From the NCBI RefSeq assembly GCF_018780585.1, contig NZ_JADMJL010000009.1, forward strand, positions 32,477 through 96,476: a stretch of DNA of 64,000 nt. The letters run 5' to 3'. Shown in pieces: positions 37,267 to 48,895 of this stretch. The DNA comes from Methyloversatilis discipulorum. GTDB lineage: Bacteria; Pseudomonadota; Gammaproteobacteria; Burkholderiales; Rhodocyclaceae. The position numbers and the translations under genes were made by a program. The stretch's first letter is position 1. Each line of letters opens with the position of its first letter. The notes under the pieces are model-generated. The model saw only the letters and a program-made list of their open reading frames with translations. It ran no database searches and was not told the DNA's origin.

Positions 37267-37312
37267 AGGGGCCGTTGGCCCCTTTGCTCTAGCGGCCGCG
37301 CCCTCGCGGCCG
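37267..37312 (+). terminator. Two hairpins between pyrH and frr
   Basis: The first, AGGGGCC-GTT-GGCCCCT (37267-37283) followed by TTGCTCT, resembles a weak terminator. The second, CGGCCGCG-CCCT-CGCGGCCG (37293-37312), has no T tract. Together they probably tune expression of frr and the envelope genes. Confidence 0.6.
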
Positions 37313-37336
37313 TCCCTTCCAACAAGAGGCGACGTC

Positions 37337-37894
37337 ATGATCCCCGAGTTGAAGAAAACCACCGAACAGAAGATGCAGAAAACGCTGGAGTCGCTCAAGG
37401 CCGACTTCGGCAAGGTGCGTACCGGTCGTGCGCACACCGGCATCCTCGACCACATCCAGGTCGATTACTACGGCTCCATGGTGCCGCTGTCGCAGGTCGC
37501 CAACGTGACGCTGATCGACGCGCGCGCCATCGGCGTGCAGCCGTGGGAAAAGAAGATGCTGTCGGTCGTCGAGAAGGCGATCCGCGATTCCGACCTCGGC
37601 CTGAACCCGTCGGCCATGGGCGATATCGTGCGCGTGCCGATGCCGCCGCTGACCGAAGAGCGCCGCAAGGAGCTGATCAAGGTCGTCCGTGGCGAAGCCG
37701 AGAATGCGCGCGTGGCCGTGCGCAATCTGCGTCGTGACGCCAACAACGCGCTGAAGGAAGCCGTCAAGGAAAAGGAAATTTCCGAGGACGACGAGCGCCG
37801 CGCGCAGGACGACGTACAGAAGCTGACCGACCGCTACATCGCCGAGGTCGACAAGCAACTGGCGCAAAAAGAGCAAGACCTGATGGCCGTCTGA
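37337..37894 (+). CDS. frr: Ribosome recycling factor
   Basis: RRF splits post-termination ribosomes together with EF-G. At 185 residues it has the family length, with [20 protein letters not shown], the hinge motif [10 protein letters not shown] and [14 protein letters not shown] good ribosome-binding site (AAGAGG) precedes the ATG. It lies 16 bp before uppS. Confidence 0.98.
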   Translation: MIPELKKTTEQKMQKTLESLKADFGKVRTGRAHTGILDHIQVDYYGSMVPLSQVANVTLIDARAIGVQPWEKKMLSVVEKAIRDSDLGLNPSAMGDIVRVPMPPLTEERRKELIKVVRGEAENARVAVRNLRRDANNALKEAVKEKEISEDDERRAQDDVQKLTDRYIAEVDKQLAQKEQDLMAV

Positions 37895-37910
37895 AGCCAG
37901 GCACCGGATC

Positions 37911-38663
37911 TTGTCTTCCAGCACCGGCTCGTCCGCAGTCCCGCGACACATCGCCATCATCATGGATGGCAATGGCCGCTGGGCGCGCCGCCGTTTCATG
38001 CCGCGCGTCGCCGGCCACCGCAAGGGTGTCGAGGCGGTGCGCGCGGTGGTCAAGCGCTGCGCCGAGCGCGGCGTCGGCTATCTGACGCTGTTCGCCTTCA
38101 GTTCCGAGAACTGGCGGCGGCCGGCCGAGGAAGTCAATTTCCTGATGCAGCTGTTCGTGCGGGCGCTGGAGGACGAAGTCGTCCGCCTGCACGAGAACGG
38201 CATCCGTTTGCGCGTGGTCGGCGACCTGGGCCGTTTCGAACCGCGTCTGGTCGAATTGATACGCAATGCCGAGGCGCTGACCGAAGGCAATACCGGCCTC
38301 AATCTGACCATCGCCGCCAACTACGGCGGCCGCTGGGACATCCTGCAGGCGGTCGAGCGCATGCTGAAGGCGCACCCCGAGCGGCGCGACGGCTTCACCG
38401 AACAGGAACTGGCGCCGCATCTGTCGATGGCTTACGCGCCCGAGCCCGATCTGTTCATCCGCACCGGTGGCGAACAGCGCATCAGCAATTTCCTGCTCTG
38501 GCAACTGGCCTACACCGAACTCTATTTCACCGACAGCCTGTGGCCCGAATTCAATGGTGCGGCCATAGACGAGGCCATCACGTCCTACCAGCAGCGGGAA
38601 CGTCGCTTCGGCCGAACCAGCGAACAGGTCCAGTCAGCGGCCGCAGCCGGCCAGCATGCTTAA
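37911..38663 (+). CDS. uppS: Undecaprenyl diphosphate synthase (isoprenyl transferase)
   Basis: UppS extends farnesyl diphosphate with eight isopentenyl units in Z configuration to give the lipid carrier for peptidoglycan and O-antigen. The catalytic Asp is in [15 protein letters not shown], with [13 protein letters not shown] and [18 protein letters not shown] further on. The only plausible start is TTG at 37911, giving 250 residues and a 14-residue N-terminal extension before the motif. Its stop overlaps cdsA by eight bases. Confidence 0.96.
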   Translation: MSSSTGSSAVPRHIAIIMDGNGRWARRRFMPRVAGHRKGVEAVRAVVKRCAERGVGYLTLFAFSSENWRRPAEEVNFLMQLFVRALEDEVVRLHENGIRLRVVGDLGRFEPRLVELIRNAEALTEGNTGLNLTIAANYGGRWDILQAVERMLKAHPERRDGFTEQELAPHLSMAYAPEPDLFIRTGGEQRISNFLLWQLAYTELYFTDSLWPEFNGAAIDEAITSYQQRERRFGRTSEQVQSAAAAGQHA

Positions 38664-39492
38664 GCAGCGCGTACTGACGGCCATCGTCCTGCTGGCCGGA
38701 CTGTCGGCTGCACTGTGGGGCATGGATCTGGCCGCATGGGGCTGGCTGGTCGCCGCGATACTGGGTTTCGCCGGCTGGGAGTGGGCGCGCCTGATCGGTT
38801 TCGCGCCGCTCGGCGCGCGCGTCGCGGGCGTGCTCACCTTCGCCGTGGTCGGTTTCTGCGCACAACGCGCCTTCGACGCGCAGGGCGTCGTCGCCGACGC
38901 GGCGCCCGCGCTGTCCGCGCTGCATGCACTGGCCATCCTGTTCTGGCTGCTGGTCGTACCGTTCTGGATGTCGCGTGGCGCGCGCCCGGCGCAGCCCTGG
39001 CTTGTTCTGACCGGCGTTCTCGTGCTGCTGCCGCCGGCGCTGGCGCTGATACAGCTGCGCGCCATCGGCGTGCTGCCGCTGCTGTTGCTGATGGCCGTAG
39101 TCTGGATCGCCGACATCGCCGCCTATTTCACCGGCAAGGCCTTCGGTCGACACAAGCTGGCGCCGTCGATCAGCCCTGGCAAGACCTGGGAGGGCGCAGC
39201 CGGTGCCGTCGTCGCCGTTCAGCTGTACGGCCTCGCCATCAAGCCGGCGCTGTTCGACGCGGCGCAGATGCCCTCTGCACCGTTCTGGGCAGCGATGCTG
39301 TTGTTGCTGACCGCGGTGAGCATCGTCGGCGACCTGTTCGAATCGATGATGAAGCGTCAGGCTGGCATGAAGGACAGCAGCCAGCTGCTGCCCGGCCATG
39401 GTGGCGTGCTCGACCGCGTCGACAGCCTGACGGCTACCTTGCCGCTGATAGGCTTCTATCTGCTCAACCTGCTACCCGGAGCGTCGAACTGA
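38656..39492 (+). CDS. cdsA: Phosphatidate cytidylyltransferase
   Basis: CdsA makes CDP-diacylglycerol, the precursor of all phospholipids, in the inner membrane. The 278 residues carry about eight hydrophobic helices and the C-terminal family signature [18 protein letters not shown] followed by LDRVDS. The ATG at 38656 lies within uppS, and the TGA shares a base with the dxr ATG. Tight overlap suggests translational coupling of lipid-carrier, phospholipid and isoprenoid synthesis. Confidence 0.96.
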   Translation: MLKQRVLTAIVLLAGLSAALWGMDLAAWGWLVAAILGFAGWEWARLIGFAPLGARVAGVLTFAVVGFCAQRAFDAQGVVADAAPALSALHALAILFWLLVVPFWMSRGARPAQPWLVLTGVLVLLPPALALIQLRAIGVLPLLLLMAVVWIADIAAYFTGKAFGRHKLAPSISPGKTWEGAAGAVVAVQLYGLAIKPALFDAAQMPSAPFWAAMLLLLTAVSIVGDLFESMMKRQAGMKDSSQLLPGHGGVLDRVDSLTATLPLIGFYLLNLLPGASN

Positions 39493-40652
39493 TGCGCAGA
39501 CTGACCGTACTGGGCGCGACCGGCTCGATCGGCGTCAGCACGCTGGACGTCGTCGCGCGCCATCCGGACCGTTTCGAGATCGTTGCGCTGTCCGGTCATC
39601 GCCAGATCGACCGCCTGGCCGAACAGTGCATCGCCTTCGCGCCGCGCATCGCCGTGGTGGCCGACGCGGACGCTGCCGTCGTGTTGCGCGAGCGTCTGGC
39701 CGGTCGGGTGCCGACCGAGGTCATGTACGGCGTCGAGGCGCTGGAAATGGTCGCTGCACTGCCCGAGGTGGATACCGTGATGGCGGCCATCGTCGGCGCC
39801 GCCGGCCTGCGCCCGGCTTTGGCGGCAGCGCGCGCCGGCAAGCGCATCCTGCTGGCGAACAAGGAAAGCCTGGTGATGAGCGGCGACCTGTTCATGCGCG
39901 AGGTGTCGGCCCACGGCGCGACGCTGCTGCCCATAGACAGCGAACACAACGCCGTCTTCCAGTGCATGCCGGCCAAGGGGCGCGAGGGCGTGCGCCGCAT
40001 CCTGCTGACCGCGTCGGGTGGTCCGTTCCGCCGCACGCCGATCGCCGATCTGGCGAACGTGACGCCGGAACAGGCCTGCGCCCACCCGAACTGGGACATG
40101 GGCCGCAAGATTTCGGTCGATTCGGCCACCATGATGAACAAGGGCCTCGAAGTGATCGAGGCGCGCTGGCTGTTCGATACGCCGGCCGAGCGCATCGACG
40201 TGGTGATTCACCCGCAGAGCATCGTGCATTCGATGGTCGAGTACGTCGACGGCTCGGTGCTGGCGCAGATGGGCAATCCGGACATGCGCACACCGATCGC
40301 GCACGCGCTGGCCTGGCCGGAGCGGATCGAGTCCGGCGTCGGCGTGCTTGATCTGGCGGCGGCGGCCGATCTGGTGTTCGAGCGCCCGGATCTCGACCGT
40401 TTTCCCTGCCTCAAGCTGGCTTTCGACGCACTGCGCGCTGGCGCGGGCACGCCGGCCGTGCTCAATGCGGCGAACGAAGTCGCGGTTGCCGCCTTCCTGG
40501 AACATCGGCTCGGTTTCCGTGCCATAGCCGATGTGATTGCCGCCACCCTCGACACCCTTCCCGATCAGCCGTCGAGCACGCTCGACGAAGTGTTCGCCGC
40601 CGATGCTGCGGCGCGTGAGGTCGCACGGCGCCAGATCGGGGCGCGCGCTTGA
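39492..40652 (+). CDS. dxr: 1-deoxy-D-xylulose 5-phosphate reductoisomerase
   Basis: Dxr converts DXP to MEP, the committed step of the non-mevalonate isoprenoid pathway. The NADPH loop is [15 protein letters not shown], with [24 protein letters not shown] (metal ligand region) and the flexible loop [18 protein letters not shown]. It is 386 residues long. The ATG at 39492 forms a TGATG overlap with cdsA; longer in-frame readings into cdsA are excluded by the NADPH motif. Confidence 0.97.
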   Translation: MRRLTVLGATGSIGVSTLDVVARHPDRFEIVALSGHRQIDRLAEQCIAFAPRIAVVADADAAVVLRERLAGRVPTEVMYGVEALEMVAALPEVDTVMAAIVGAAGLRPALAAARAGKRILLANKESLVMSGDLFMREVSAHGATLLPIDSEHNAVFQCMPAKGREGVRRILLTASGGPFRRTPIADLANVTPEQACAHPNWDMGRKISVDSATMMNKGLEVIEARWLFDTPAERIDVVIHPQSIVHSMVEYVDGSVLAQMGNPDMRTPIAHALAWPERIESGVGVLDLAAAADLVFERPDLDRFPCLKLAFDALRAGAGTPAVLNAANEVAVAAFLEHRLGFRAIADVIAATLDTLPDQPSSTLDEVFAADAAAREVARRQIGARA

Positions 40653-42007
40653 ATCCGCTGTTCTACCTGGCGGCCTTCGCGCTGGCGCTGGGCATCCTGA
40701 TTACCGTGCACGAACTGGGTCACTACAGCGTGGCGCGGCTGTGTGGCGTCAAGGTGCTGCGTTTCTCCGTCGGCTTCGGCCGCCCGCTGTGGATGCGCCG
40801 CTTCGGCCCGGACAACACCGAGTGGGCGTTGTCGGTGTTTCCGCTCGGCGGCTACGTCAAGATGCTCGACGAGCGCGAAGGCGAAGTGGCCGAGCACGAA
40901 CGCCACCGCGCCTTCAACCGGCAGACCGTCGGGCGCCGCTTCGCCATCGTGTCGGCCGGGCCGATCGCCAATTTCCTGCTCGCCATCGTCGTCTATTGGG
41001 GCCTGTTCATCTACGGCATGGAAGAGCCGCGTGCGCTGCTGGCGGCGCCCGCAACGGGCACCCCGGCGGCGGTGGCCGGCGTCACGGACGGCGAGCAGGT
41101 GCGTGCCGTCGATGGCAAACCGATCGCGTCGGCGCAGGACCTGCGCTGGCACGTCGCGCGCGCAGCGGTCGAGGGCCGTTCGCTGGTGCTGGAAACGGTC
41201 AACGACCGCGCGGAAATCAACACCCGGCGTATCGACCTGTCGGGCATCGGCAGCGATGTCGACGCGACGCTCATGGAGCGGGTGGGCCTGCTGCCGTTCC
41301 GGCCGCGTGTCGCGACGGTGGTCGGCAGCGTGGGCGAGGGCAGCGCGGCGGACAAGGCGGGCATGCGCGAAGGCGACCGCGTGCTGTCCATCAACGGACA
41401 GGCGGTCGACGACTGGGCGGCCATGGTGCAGCAGGTGCGCGAACTGGGCGGTCGGACCGTCGACGTGGTGGTGCTGCGCGACGGCGCCGAGGCTGTGCTG
41501 CGCGCCGAAGTCGCCACGGTCGAGGAGGGCGGACAGCGTTTCGGCCGCCTGGGCATCGGCCCCGAACCCGATCCGACCCTGCGCGAGCGGCTGTTCGTCG
41601 AGGTGAAGCATGGCGTCGGCGAATCGCTGCTGCTGGCGGTCGGCCAGACCTGGGACACCGCGCTGTTCAGCCTCAAGGCCTTCGGCCGCATGATTACCGG
41701 CGAACTGTCGTGGAAGAACCTGAGCGGGCCGGTCACCATCGCCGACTACGCGGGTCAGTCGGCGGCCATGGGGCTGACCCACTACATCAAGTTCATCGCG
41801 CTGATCAGCATCAGTCTGGGCGTGCTCAACCTGCTGCCCATCCCGCTGCTGGACGGTGGGCACTTGATGTACTATACGATCGAATTTTTCAAGGGCGGTC
41901 CGGTTCCGGAGCGGGTCATGGAAATCGGGCAACAGGTCGGCCTCGCCATCCTGCTGATGCTCATGGCGTTCGCCTTCTACAACGATATCAATCGCCTTTT
42001 CGGTTGA
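40649..42007 (+). CDS. rseP: Site-2 intramembrane metalloprotease RseP
   Basis: RseP cleaves the anti-sigma factor RseA within the inner membrane to release sigma-E under envelope stress, and removes signal-peptide remnants. The zinc site is HELGH (21-25) in the first helix, the third ligand is in [13 protein letters not shown] near residue 390, and two PDZ domains lie between (about 115-200 and 215-300). It is 452 residues long. The start is TTG at 40649, overlapping the dxr stop (TTGA). The neighbouring bamA, skp and lpx genes are typical sigma-E-related envelope functions. Confidence 0.95.
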   Translation: MNPLFYLAAFALALGILITVHELGHYSVARLCGVKVLRFSVGFGRPLWMRRFGPDNTEWALSVFPLGGYVKMLDEREGEVAEHERHRAFNRQTVGRRFAIVSAGPIANFLLAIVVYWGLFIYGMEEPRALLAAPATGTPAAVAGVTDGEQVRAVDGKPIASAQDLRWHVARAAVEGRSLVLETVNDRAEINTRRIDLSGIGSDVDATLMERVGLLPFRPRVATVVGSVGEGSAADKAGMREGDRVLSINGQAVDDWAAMVQQVRELGGRTVDVVVLRDGAEAVLRAEVATVEEGGQRFGRLGIGPEPDPTLRERLFVEVKHGVGESLLLAVGQTWDTALFSLKAFGRMITGELSWKNLSGPVTIADYAGQSAAMGLTHYIKFIALISISLGVLNLLPIPLLDGGHLMYYTIEFFKGGPVPERVMEIGQQVGLAILLMLMAFAFYNDINRLFG

Positions 42008-42035
42008 CTACCGACTGAATTCCCCACTTCCCCCA

Positions 42036-44330
42036 ATGCGCAAGTTTCTCCTGCCCGCCCTGATCGCGGGACTGCTGTCGGCTCATGCCCACGCCTTCGA
42101 GCCTTTCGTCGTCCGCGACATTCGCGTCGAGGGAATTCAGCGGACCGAAGCCGGCACGGTGTTCAACTATCTGCCAGTGCGCGTCGGCGAGAGCTTCACC
42201 GAGGACAAGGCGGCCGAGGCCATCAAGGCGCTGTTCGCGACCGGCTTCTTCAAGGACGTGCGCATCGAGGTCGAGGGCGACGTGCTGGTGGTGGTGATCG
42301 AGGAGCGTCCGGCCATCGCCTCGCTCGACTTCACCGGCATGAAGGAATTCGACAAGGAAGCGATCAAGAAGGGTCTGCGTGACGTGGGCCTGGCCGAGTC
42401 GCGCATCTTCGACCGCGCCGTGCTGGAGCGCGCCGAGCAGGAACTGAAGCGACAGTACCTGTCGCGCGGCCGTTATTCGGTCGAGGTCAAGACCACCGTG
42501 ACGCCGCTTGAGCGCAACCGCGTGGCGATCAACTTCCAGGTCGATGAAGGCGAGGTCGCCAAGATCCGTCAGATCAACATCGTCGGTGCCAGTGCCTTCA
42601 AGGAGAAGGACCTGCTGAAGATGATCACGCTGACCACGCCGAACTGGCTCACCTGGTACACGAAGAACGACCAGTATTCGCGCCAGAAGCTCAGCGCCGA
42701 CGTGGAAACGCTGCGCAGCTGGTACCTCGATCGCGGCTACCTCGAATTCAACGTCGATTCGACCCAGGTGTCGATCACGCCGGACAAGCAGGACATCTAC
42801 ATCACCATTTCGATCACCGAGGGCAAGAAATACACGGTGTCCGGTGTGAAGCTGTCGGGCGATCTGCTGCTGCCGGAAGAGGAACTGCGCAAGCTGGTGA
42901 AGCTGAAGCCGGGCGACGAGTTCTCGCGTAAGAACCTGACCGACACCACCAAGGCGATCAATGACCGCCTCGGCAACGAAGGCTATGCCTTCGCCAACGT
43001 CAATGCGGTGCCGGAACCGGACAAGGACAAGCAGACTGTCTCGTTCACCGTGTTCGTTGATCCGGGCCGCCGCGTCTATGTGCGCCGGGTGAACGTGCTG
43101 GGCAACAGCAAGACGGCCGACCAGGTCATCCGCCGCGAATTCCGCCAGATGGAAGGCGCCTGGTACGACGGCGAGAAGATCAACCGTTCGCGTACCCGCG
43201 TCGACCGCCTCGGCTACTTCGATGCGGCCACGGTGGAGACGCCTGCCGTGCCCGGCACCACCGACCAGGTCGACGTGAACCTGACGGTGAAGGAAAAGCC
43301 GACCGGCAACCTGATGTTCGGTGCCGGCTTCTCCAGCTCGGAAAGCCTGATCCTGTCGACCTCAATTTCGCAGCAGAACCTGTTCGGCAGCGGCAAGTCG
43401 ATGTCGCTGAGCCTGAACAGCGGCAGCATCAACAAGACCTACGCGCTGTCCTTCACCGATCCGTACTACACGCCGGACGGCATTTCGCGCGGTTTCGACG
43501 TTTATCTGCGCAACGTCGACCCGACCCGTCTGCGCATCGGCAACTACCGTACGTCGTCGGTCGGCGCCGGCCTGCGCTGGGGTTTCCCGATCCGCGAGGA
43601 CGACCGCATCAACTTCGGTCTGGCGGTCGATCAGACCTCGATCGACACCTTCTCTGACAGCCCGCAGCGCTACAAGAACTTCGTCAATGAATTCGGCGAC
43701 ACCAACAACTCGCTGGTGAGCACGATAGGCTGGGCACGCGACACACGCGACAGCTTCATCTACCCGACGAAGGGCTCGATCCAGCGCGTGAACGGCGAAA
43801 TCGCGATTCCGCCCGGCGGCCTGCGCTACATGAAGGCCTCCTACCAGCACCAGACCTATTTCCCGCTGTGGGGCAACTTCGTGCTGATGCTCAATGGCGA
43901 ACTGGGTTATGGTCGCGGTTACGGCGACAAGCCGCTGCCGTTCTACAAGAACTTCTACGTCGGCGGCATCGGTTCCGTGCGTGGCTTCGAAACCGCGTCG
44001 ATCGGCCAGCGTGACCGTGATGGCAACGGCAACCTGCTGCGTACCACCATCGGCGGCGACCGCCGGCTGGTGATGAACGCCGAGGTGCTGTTCCCCTTCC
44101 CCGGCATGGGGCAGGACAAGTCGCTGCGGCTGGGCACCTTCGTCGATGCCGGTAACGTCTGGGCCGACGGCCAGAGCCTGAGCATCGGCGATATGCGTTA
44201 TAGTGCCGGCCTTTCCGTGGCGTGGAGTTCGCCCATGGGACCGCTGAAGTTCAGCATTGCACAGCCCCTGAACAAGGATCCGCTCGATCGTCTGCAGCGC
44301 TTCCAGTTCCAGATGGGCAATGTGTTCTGA
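42036..44330 (+). CDS. bamA: Outer membrane protein assembly factor BamA
   Basis: BamA inserts beta-barrel proteins into the outer membrane. A signal peptide (about 1-20, ending SAHAHA) precedes five POTRA domains (about 22-420, starting VVRDIRVEGIQRTEAGTV). The C-terminal 16-strand barrel follows, with the substrate-exit motif VGGIGSVRGFE and the C-terminal Phe (FQMGNVF). The protein has 764 residues, within the betaproteobacterial range. It lies between rseP and skp as usual. Confidence 0.98.
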   Translation: MRKFLLPALIAGLLSAHAHAFEPFVVRDIRVEGIQRTEAGTVFNYLPVRVGESFTEDKAAEAIKALFATGFFKDVRIEVEGDVLVVVIEERPAIASLDFTGMKEFDKEAIKKGLRDVGLAESRIFDRAVLERAEQELKRQYLSRGRYSVEVKTTVTPLERNRVAINFQVDEGEVAKIRQINIVGASAFKEKDLLKMITLTTPNWLTWYTKNDQYSRQKLSADVETLRSWYLDRGYLEFNVDSTQVSITPDKQDIYITISITEGKKYTVSGVKLSGDLLLPEEELRKLVKLKPGDEFSRKNLTDTTKAINDRLGNEGYAFANVNAVPEPDKDKQTVSFTVFVDPGRRVYVRRVNVLGNSKTADQVIRREFRQMEGAWYDGEKINRSRTRVDRLGYFDAATVETPAVPGTTDQVDVNLTVKEKPTGNLMFGAGFSSSESLILSTSISQQNLFGSGKSMSLSLNSGSINKTYALSFTDPYYTPDGISRGFDVYLRNVDPTRLRIGNYRTSSVGAGLRWGFPIREDDRINFGLAVDQTSIDTFSDSPQRYKNFVNEFGDTNNSLVSTIGWARDTRDSFIYPTKGSIQRVNGEIAIPPGGLRYMKASYQHQTYFPLWGNFVLMLNGELGYGRGYGDKPLPFYKNFYVGGIGSVRGFETASIGQRDRDGNGNLLRTTIGGDRRLVMNAEVLFPFPGMGQDKSLRLGTFVDAGNVWADGQSLSIGDMRYSAGLSVAWSSPMGPLKFSIAQPLNKDPLDRLQRFQFQMGNVF

Positions 44331-44346
44331 TTAAGAAGAGCTCCGT

Positions 44347-44883
44347 ATGAACAGGTCGAGTATGTCCGCACGCTCCATATTCATTGCATTGCTGTCTTCG
44401 CTCGCCTTGCTGACGGCCGCACCGGTGCGCGCAGAAAGCGACGTCAAGATCGGCTTCGTCGACACCGAACGCATCCTGCGCGAGGCAGCACCGGCGGTGC
44501 GCGCGCAGAAGAAGCTCGAAAAGGAATTCGAGAAGCGCAGCCAGGAGCTGGAAAAGCTGGCCAAGCAGCTGCAGGGCATGCAGCAGAACATGGAAAAGAA
44601 TGCGGTCACGCTGTCCGAGAGCGACCGCCGCGCCAAGGAGCGCGAATTCAGCGAACTCACCCGCGACATGCAACGTCGCGAGCGCGAGTACCGCGAAGAC
44701 CTGAACCAGCGCCGCAACGAGGAACTGGCTGGCGTGCTCGACAAGGCCAACAAGGCGATCAAGGTGATCGCCGAGGCCGAGAAGTACGACATCATCTTCC
44801 AGGAAGTGGTGTATCGCAGCCAGCGCATCGACATCACCGAGAAGGTGCTGAAGGCGCTGGCCGACCCGCCGGCAAGCAAGTAA
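44347..44883 (+). CDS. skp: Periplasmic chaperone Skp/OmpH
   Basis: Skp is a trimeric jellyfish-shaped chaperone that carries unfolded outer-membrane proteins to BamA. A signal peptide (about 1-29, ending APVRA) is followed by [13 protein letters not shown] and a long charged helical hairpin (about 55-150) rich in Lys, Glu and Arg. It has 178 residues from the ATG at 44347, which has AAGAAGAG upstream. A second in-frame ATG is at 44362. Confidence 0.93.
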   Translation: MNRSSMSARSIFIALLSSLALLTAAPVRAESDVKIGFVDTERILREAAPAVRAQKKLEKEFEKRSQELEKLAKQLQGMQQNMEKNAVTLSESDRRAKEREFSELTRDMQRREREYREDLNQRRNEELAGVLDKANKAIKVIAEAEKYDIIFQEVVYRSQRIDITEKVLKALADPPASK

Positions 44884-44887
44884 GAAC

Positions 44888-45928
44888 ATGGCAGCCCGTC
44901 TTGGCGACATCGTCGCCCGGTTGGGCGGCGAACTGCATGGCGACGCCGACCTGCTGGTCGAGCAGGTGGCGCCGCTCGACAGCGCCGGCCCGGCTCACAT
45001 CTCCTTTCTGTCCAACCCGAAGTACCGCAGCGTTCTCGCCAGCAGCGGTGCGGGTGTGGTCATCGTGCCACCGGCCGACGGCGAGAATCTCGCCCGCACG
45101 CACATCCGCGTGCGCAATCCCTATCTCTATTTCGCCCGCGTCGCCCAGCTGCTGAATCCCGATCTGCTGCCGGCCGCCGGCATCGACCCGGCCGCCAGCG
45201 TGCATCCGGGCGCCCGGGTCGATGCGTCCGCCCATGTCGCCGCCGGTGCGGTGGTGGGCGAGGGTGCGGACATCGGCGCAAACGTGCTGATCGGCGCCGG
45301 CTGCGTGGTGGGCGAGGGTGTACGCGTCGGCGCTGGCTCGCGACTGCATCCGCGCGTCGTCGTGTACGCGCACTGCGTGATCGGCGAGCGCTGCATCCTG
45401 CATTCGGGCGCCGTGATCGGCGCCGACGGCTTCGGCTTCGCCCGCGAGGCGGACGGCAGCTGGGTCAAGATTCCGCAGATCGGTCGCGTCCTGATCGGCA
45501 ACGACGTCGAAATCGGTGCCAACACGACGGTGGACCGCGGCGCGCTCGAAGACACCGTGATCGGCGACGGCGTAAAGCTCGACAACCTGATCCAGATCGC
45601 CCACAACGTGCGTATCGGCGACCATACTGCGATGGCGGCGTGTTCCGGCGTGGCCGGCAGCACGACGATAGGCAAGCGCTGCATGATCGGCGGTTCGGCC
45701 AACATCATGGGCCACATCGACATCGTCGATGACGTGGTGGTGTCGGCGGTGTCGTTCGCGACCAAGTCGATTCCGGAGAAGGGCGTCTATACCGGTTCGG
45801 TGCCGTCGATGGAGCACAAGGAATGGACGCGCAACTACTCGCGCCTGCGCCACCTCGAGTCGATGGCCGATCGCATCAAGGCGCTCGAGCAACAACTTGC
45901 AACGCTGCAAGGCAACAAGGAAGACTGA
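44888..45928 (+). CDS. lpxD: UDP-3-O-(3-hydroxyacyl)glucosamine N-acyltransferase
   Basis: LpxD adds the N-linked hydroxyacyl chain in lipid A synthesis. The N-terminal uridine-binding domain ends near residue 100 ([11 protein letters not shown]). A left-handed beta-helix of hexapeptide repeats then includes the catalytic-histidine region [18 protein letters not shown], and a C-terminal helix ([17 protein letters not shown]) follows. It has 346 residues and starts five bases after skp. Confidence 0.97.
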   Translation: MAARLGDIVARLGGELHGDADLLVEQVAPLDSAGPAHISFLSNPKYRSVLASSGAGVVIVPPADGENLARTHIRVRNPYLYFARVAQLLNPDLLPAAGIDPAASVHPGARVDASAHVAAGAVVGEGADIGANVLIGAGCVVGEGVRVGAGSRLHPRVVVYAHCVIGERCILHSGAVIGADGFGFAREADGSWVKIPQIGRVLIGNDVEIGANTTVDRGALEDTVIGDGVKLDNLIQIAHNVRIGDHTAMAACSGVAGSTTIGKRCMIGGSANIMGHIDIVDDVVVSAVSFATKSIPEKGVYTGSVPSMEHKEWTRNYSRLRHLESMADRIKALEQQLATLQGNKED

Positions 45929-45929
45929 A

Positions 45930-46373
45930 TTGAAATCGATGGACATCCACGCGGTGCTGAAGTCGCTGCCGCACCGCTTTCCTTTCCTGCTGGTCGATCG
46001 CGTGCTCGAAGTCGAGGCGGGCAAGTACATCAAGGCGCTGAAGAACGTCACGATCAACGAGCCCTTCTTCCCCGGCCACTTCCCGAACCACCCGGTCATG
46101 CCGGGCGTGCTCATCGTCGAGGCGCTGGCGCAGACCGCCGCCATCCTGTCCTTCGAAACGCTGGGCACGACGCCCGACGCCGATTCGGTCTATTACCTCT
46201 GTGGCGTGGACAACACCCGCTTCAAGAAGCCCGTCATGGCCGGCGACCAGCTCATTCTTGAAGTCGACCTGCTGAAGCACTCGCGCGGCATCTGGAAGTA
46301 CCAGGCGCGCGCGCGCGTCGACGGCGGCGTGGTGGCCGAATCCGAACTGCTCTGTGCGGTGCGTCCGACCTGA
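45930..46373 (+). CDS. fabZ: 3-hydroxyacyl-[ACP] dehydratase
   Basis: FabZ dehydrates hydroxyacyl-ACP in fatty acid elongation and competes with LpxA/LpxD for the same hydroxymyristoyl-ACP pool. The hot-dog fold motifs [13 protein letters not shown] (catalytic His in [17 protein letters not shown]) and EALAQT (Glu) are intact. I chose TTG at 45930 ([10 protein letters not shown], 147 residues) because AAGGAAG lies six bases upstream and relatives start M-x-x-MDI; the ATG at 45939 is 15 bases from that site. Confidence 0.93.
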   Translation: MKSMDIHAVLKSLPHRFPFLLVDRVLEVEAGKYIKALKNVTINEPFFPGHFPNHPVMPGVLIVEALAQTAAILSFETLGTTPDADSVYYLCGVDNTRFKKPVMAGDQLILEVDLLKHSRGIWKYQARARVDGGVVAESELLCAVRPT

Positions 46374-47152
46374 TGGCAACGCTCATCCATCCGACCGCCA
46401 TCGTCGATCCGGCGGCGCAGATCGCCGACGGTGTCGAGATCGGTGCCTACAGCATCATCGGGCCGAACGTCGAGATCGGTGCCGGCACCAAGGTGCATGC
46501 GCACGTGGTGATCCAGGGCCATACCCGCATCGGGCGCGACAACGCGTTCCACCCCTTCTGTTCGATCGGCGGCGCACCGCAGGACAAGAAGTACGCCAAT
46601 GAACCGACCCGTCTGGAGATCGGCGACCGCAACACCGTGCGCGAATACGCGACGATGAACTGCGGCACCGTGCAGGATGGCGGCGTCACGCGCCTGGGCG
46701 ACGACAACTGGATCATGGCCTACGTGCACGTCGCGCACGATTGCCAGGTCGGCAGCCACACCATCATGGCCAACAACACCGCGCTGGCCGGCCACGTGCA
46801 TGTCGGCGACTGGGCCATCCTCGGCGGCTTCACCGGCGTGCACCAGTTCGTCCGCGTCGGTGCGCACAGCTTCTGCGGCGTGCATTCGAGCGTGCTGCAG
46901 GACGTGCCGCCCTTCGTGCTGGCCAACGGCGTGCCGGCCAGCCCGCACGGCATCAACAGCGAAGGCCTGCGCCGCCGCGGCTACAGCAGCGAAGCCATCA
47001 TGGCGATCAAGCGCGCCTACAAGACGCTGTACCGCGAGGGGCTGACGCTGGACGAAGCCAAGGCCGCCATCGCCGAAGCGGCGAAGACGACGCCCGAAGT
47101 CGCGCTGCTGTCCGATTTCCTCGCATCCGGCGGACGCGGCATCATCCGATAA
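46373..47152 (+). CDS. lpxA: UDP-N-acetylglucosamine O-acyltransferase
   Basis: LpxA starts lipid A synthesis by adding a 3-hydroxyacyl chain to UDP-GlcNAc. Its 259 residues form hexapeptide repeats ([20 protein letters not shown]), with the catalytic His in [18 protein letters not shown] and a C-terminal helical domain. The ATG forms a TGATG overlap with fabZ, and its stop overlaps the lpxB start (TAATG). Confidence 0.98.
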   Translation: MATLIHPTAIVDPAAQIADGVEIGAYSIIGPNVEIGAGTKVHAHVVIQGHTRIGRDNAFHPFCSIGGAPQDKKYANEPTRLEIGDRNTVREYATMNCGTVQDGGVTRLGDDNWIMAYVHVAHDCQVGSHTIMANNTALAGHVHVGDWAILGGFTGVHQFVRVGAHSFCGVHSSVLQDVPPFVLANGVPASPHGINSEGLRRRGYSSEAIMAIKRAYKTLYREGLTLDEAKAAIAEAAKTTPEVALLSDFLASGGRGIIR

Positions 47153-48303
47153 TGGCCTCCCGCATCACGGTGGCCATGGTCGCCGGCGAAGCGTCGGGCG
47201 ACCAGCTGGCTGCGCACCTGATCAAGGCGCTGCGCGATGCGCGGCCCGATATCGACTTCGTCGGTATCGGCGGGCCGCGCATGCAGTCGGCCGGCTTCGA
47301 CGCCTGGTGGCCATCTGAAAAGCTGGCTGTGCGCGGCTATTTCGAGGTGCTGAAGCACTACCGCGAACTGGCCGGCATCCGTCGCAGCCTGCTCGACCGT
47401 CTGCTCAGGGACAAGCCGTCGGCCTTCATCGGCGTCGACGCCCCTGATTTCAATCTGTGGCTGGAGCGCAAGCTGCGCGATGCGGGCGTGCCCGCCATCC
47501 ACTACGTGAGCCCGTCGATCTGGGCCTGGCGCGGTGGCCGCATCAAGGGCATCGCGCGCAGCGTGTCGCGCGTGCTCTGCCTGTTCCCGTTCGAGCCGGC
47601 GATCTACGAAAAGGCCGGCGTGCCGGTGAGCTATGTCGGCCATCCCTTCGCCGACGAGATTTCGCCTGAGCCACAGCGCTTCGCCGCCCGCGAGCGCCTG
47701 GCCATACCGGTCGATGCGCGCATCGTGGCGCTGCTGCCGGGCAGCCGGCAGTCGGAACTGCAGTACAACGCGCATTCCTGGATCGGTGCGGCCAAACTGT
47801 TGCACGAGCGCCATCCGGACCTCAGATTCCTGGTGCCGCTGACCACGCGCGAAACGCGTACCCAGTTCGAACAGGCGCTGTGGGACTGCCAGGCGACCGA
47901 ACTGCCGGTGTCCATCCTGTTCGGTCACGCGCGCGACGCGCTGATGGCCTGCGACGTGGCGCTGGTGGCCAGCGGCACGGCGACGCTGGAGGCGGCCCTG
48001 TGCCGCGCGCCGCACGTCGTCGCCTACCGCATCCACGCGCTGAGCTATCGCATCATGAAGCGCATGGCCTATCAGCCCTGGGTCGGCCTGCCCAACATCC
48101 TGGCCGGCCGCAGCATCGTGCCCGAGCTGCTGCAGCACGACGCCACGCCTGAAAAGCTGGCCGACGCGCTCGACGCGCTGCTTGGCGACGCGGTGGCGCG
48201 GGCGGCGCAGATCGACGAATTCGAGCGCATCCACTTCACGCTGCGCCAGGGCACGGCGGCGCGCGCCGCGGCGGCCATCCTGCCGCATCTGCCGCGCGCA
48301 TGA
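47152..48303 (+). CDS. lpxB: Lipid-A-disaccharide synthase
   Basis: LpxB condenses UDP-diacylglucosamine with lipid X to form the tetraacyl disaccharide. It is a GT19 glycosyltransferase of 383 residues, with [41 protein letters not shown] and [12 protein letters not shown]. The ATG at 47152 shares a base with the lpxA stop; the longer in-frame reading into lpxA is non-homologous. The stop overlaps rnhB (ATGA). Confidence 0.97.
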   Translation: MASRITVAMVAGEASGDQLAAHLIKALRDARPDIDFVGIGGPRMQSAGFDAWWPSEKLAVRGYFEVLKHYRELAGIRRSLLDRLLRDKPSAFIGVDAPDFNLWLERKLRDAGVPAIHYVSPSIWAWRGGRIKGIARSVSRVLCLFPFEPAIYEKAGVPVSYVGHPFADEISPEPQRFAARERLAIPVDARIVALLPGSRQSELQYNAHSWIGAAKLLHERHPDLRFLVPLTTRETRTQFEQALWDCQATELPVSILFGHARDALMACDVALVASGTATLEAALCRAPHVVAYRIHALSYRIMKRMAYQPWVGLPNILAGRSIVPELLQHDATPEKLADALDALLGDAVARAAQIDEFERIHFTLRQGTAARAAAAILPHLPRA

Positions 48304-48881
48304 AGACTGCCGGCGTCGATGAGGCCGGCCGGGGTCCGCTGTGCGGGCCGGTCTATGCGGCGGCGGTCATTCTCGATCCCTCGCGCCCCATAGACGGCCT
48401 GAACGATTCGAAGAAGCTGTCGGAAAAGAAGCGCGAAGCGCTGGCGCCCTTGATCCGCGAGCGCGCGCTGGCCTGGGCGATCGGCATCGCGACGGTGGAG
48501 GAGATCGACCGCCTGAACATCCTGCACGCGACCATGCTGGCGATGCGTCGCGCGGTCGAAGGCCTTGCCGTGCCGCCCGATCAGGTGCTGATCGACGGCA
48601 ATCGCGTACCGCCCGGCCTCGCCGTGCCGGCGCGCGCGATCGTCGGCGGCGACGCGTCGGAAGCGGCGATCTCGGCCGCCTCCATCCTGGCCAAGACCGG
48701 CCGCGATCACGAAATGATGGTGCTGGCGGCGCTGTATCCGCAGTACGGCATTGCAAAGCACAAGGGCTATCCGACCGCCGAGCATCTGGCCGCATTGCGC
48801 ATCCACGGCCCGTCGCCGATTCACCGCCGCAGCTTTGCACCGGTCGCGCAGAGCGCGCTGGATTTCGGCGCGCCCGACTGA
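48300..48881 (+). CDS. rnhB: Ribonuclease HII
   Basis: RNase HII removes ribonucleotides embedded in DNA and RNA of hybrids. The active-site acids are seen in [24 protein letters not shown] and [14 protein letters not shown], with the helix [11 protein letters not shown] following. It has 193 residues and starts by ATGA overlap with lpxB. It closes the macro-operon; the usual next gene in relatives, a SpoU-family RNA methylase, appears only at 56292. Confidence 0.97.
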   Translation: MKTAGVDEAGRGPLCGPVYAAAVILDPSRPIDGLNDSKKLSEKKREALAPLIRERALAWAIGIATVEEIDRLNILHATMLAMRRAVEGLAVPPDQVLIDGNRVPPGLAVPARAIVGGDASEAAISAASILAKTGRDHEMMVLAALYPQYGIAKHKGYPTAEHLAALRIHGPSPIHRRSFAPVAQSALDFGAPD

Positions 48882-48895
48882 AGGCGTTCGCTTTC

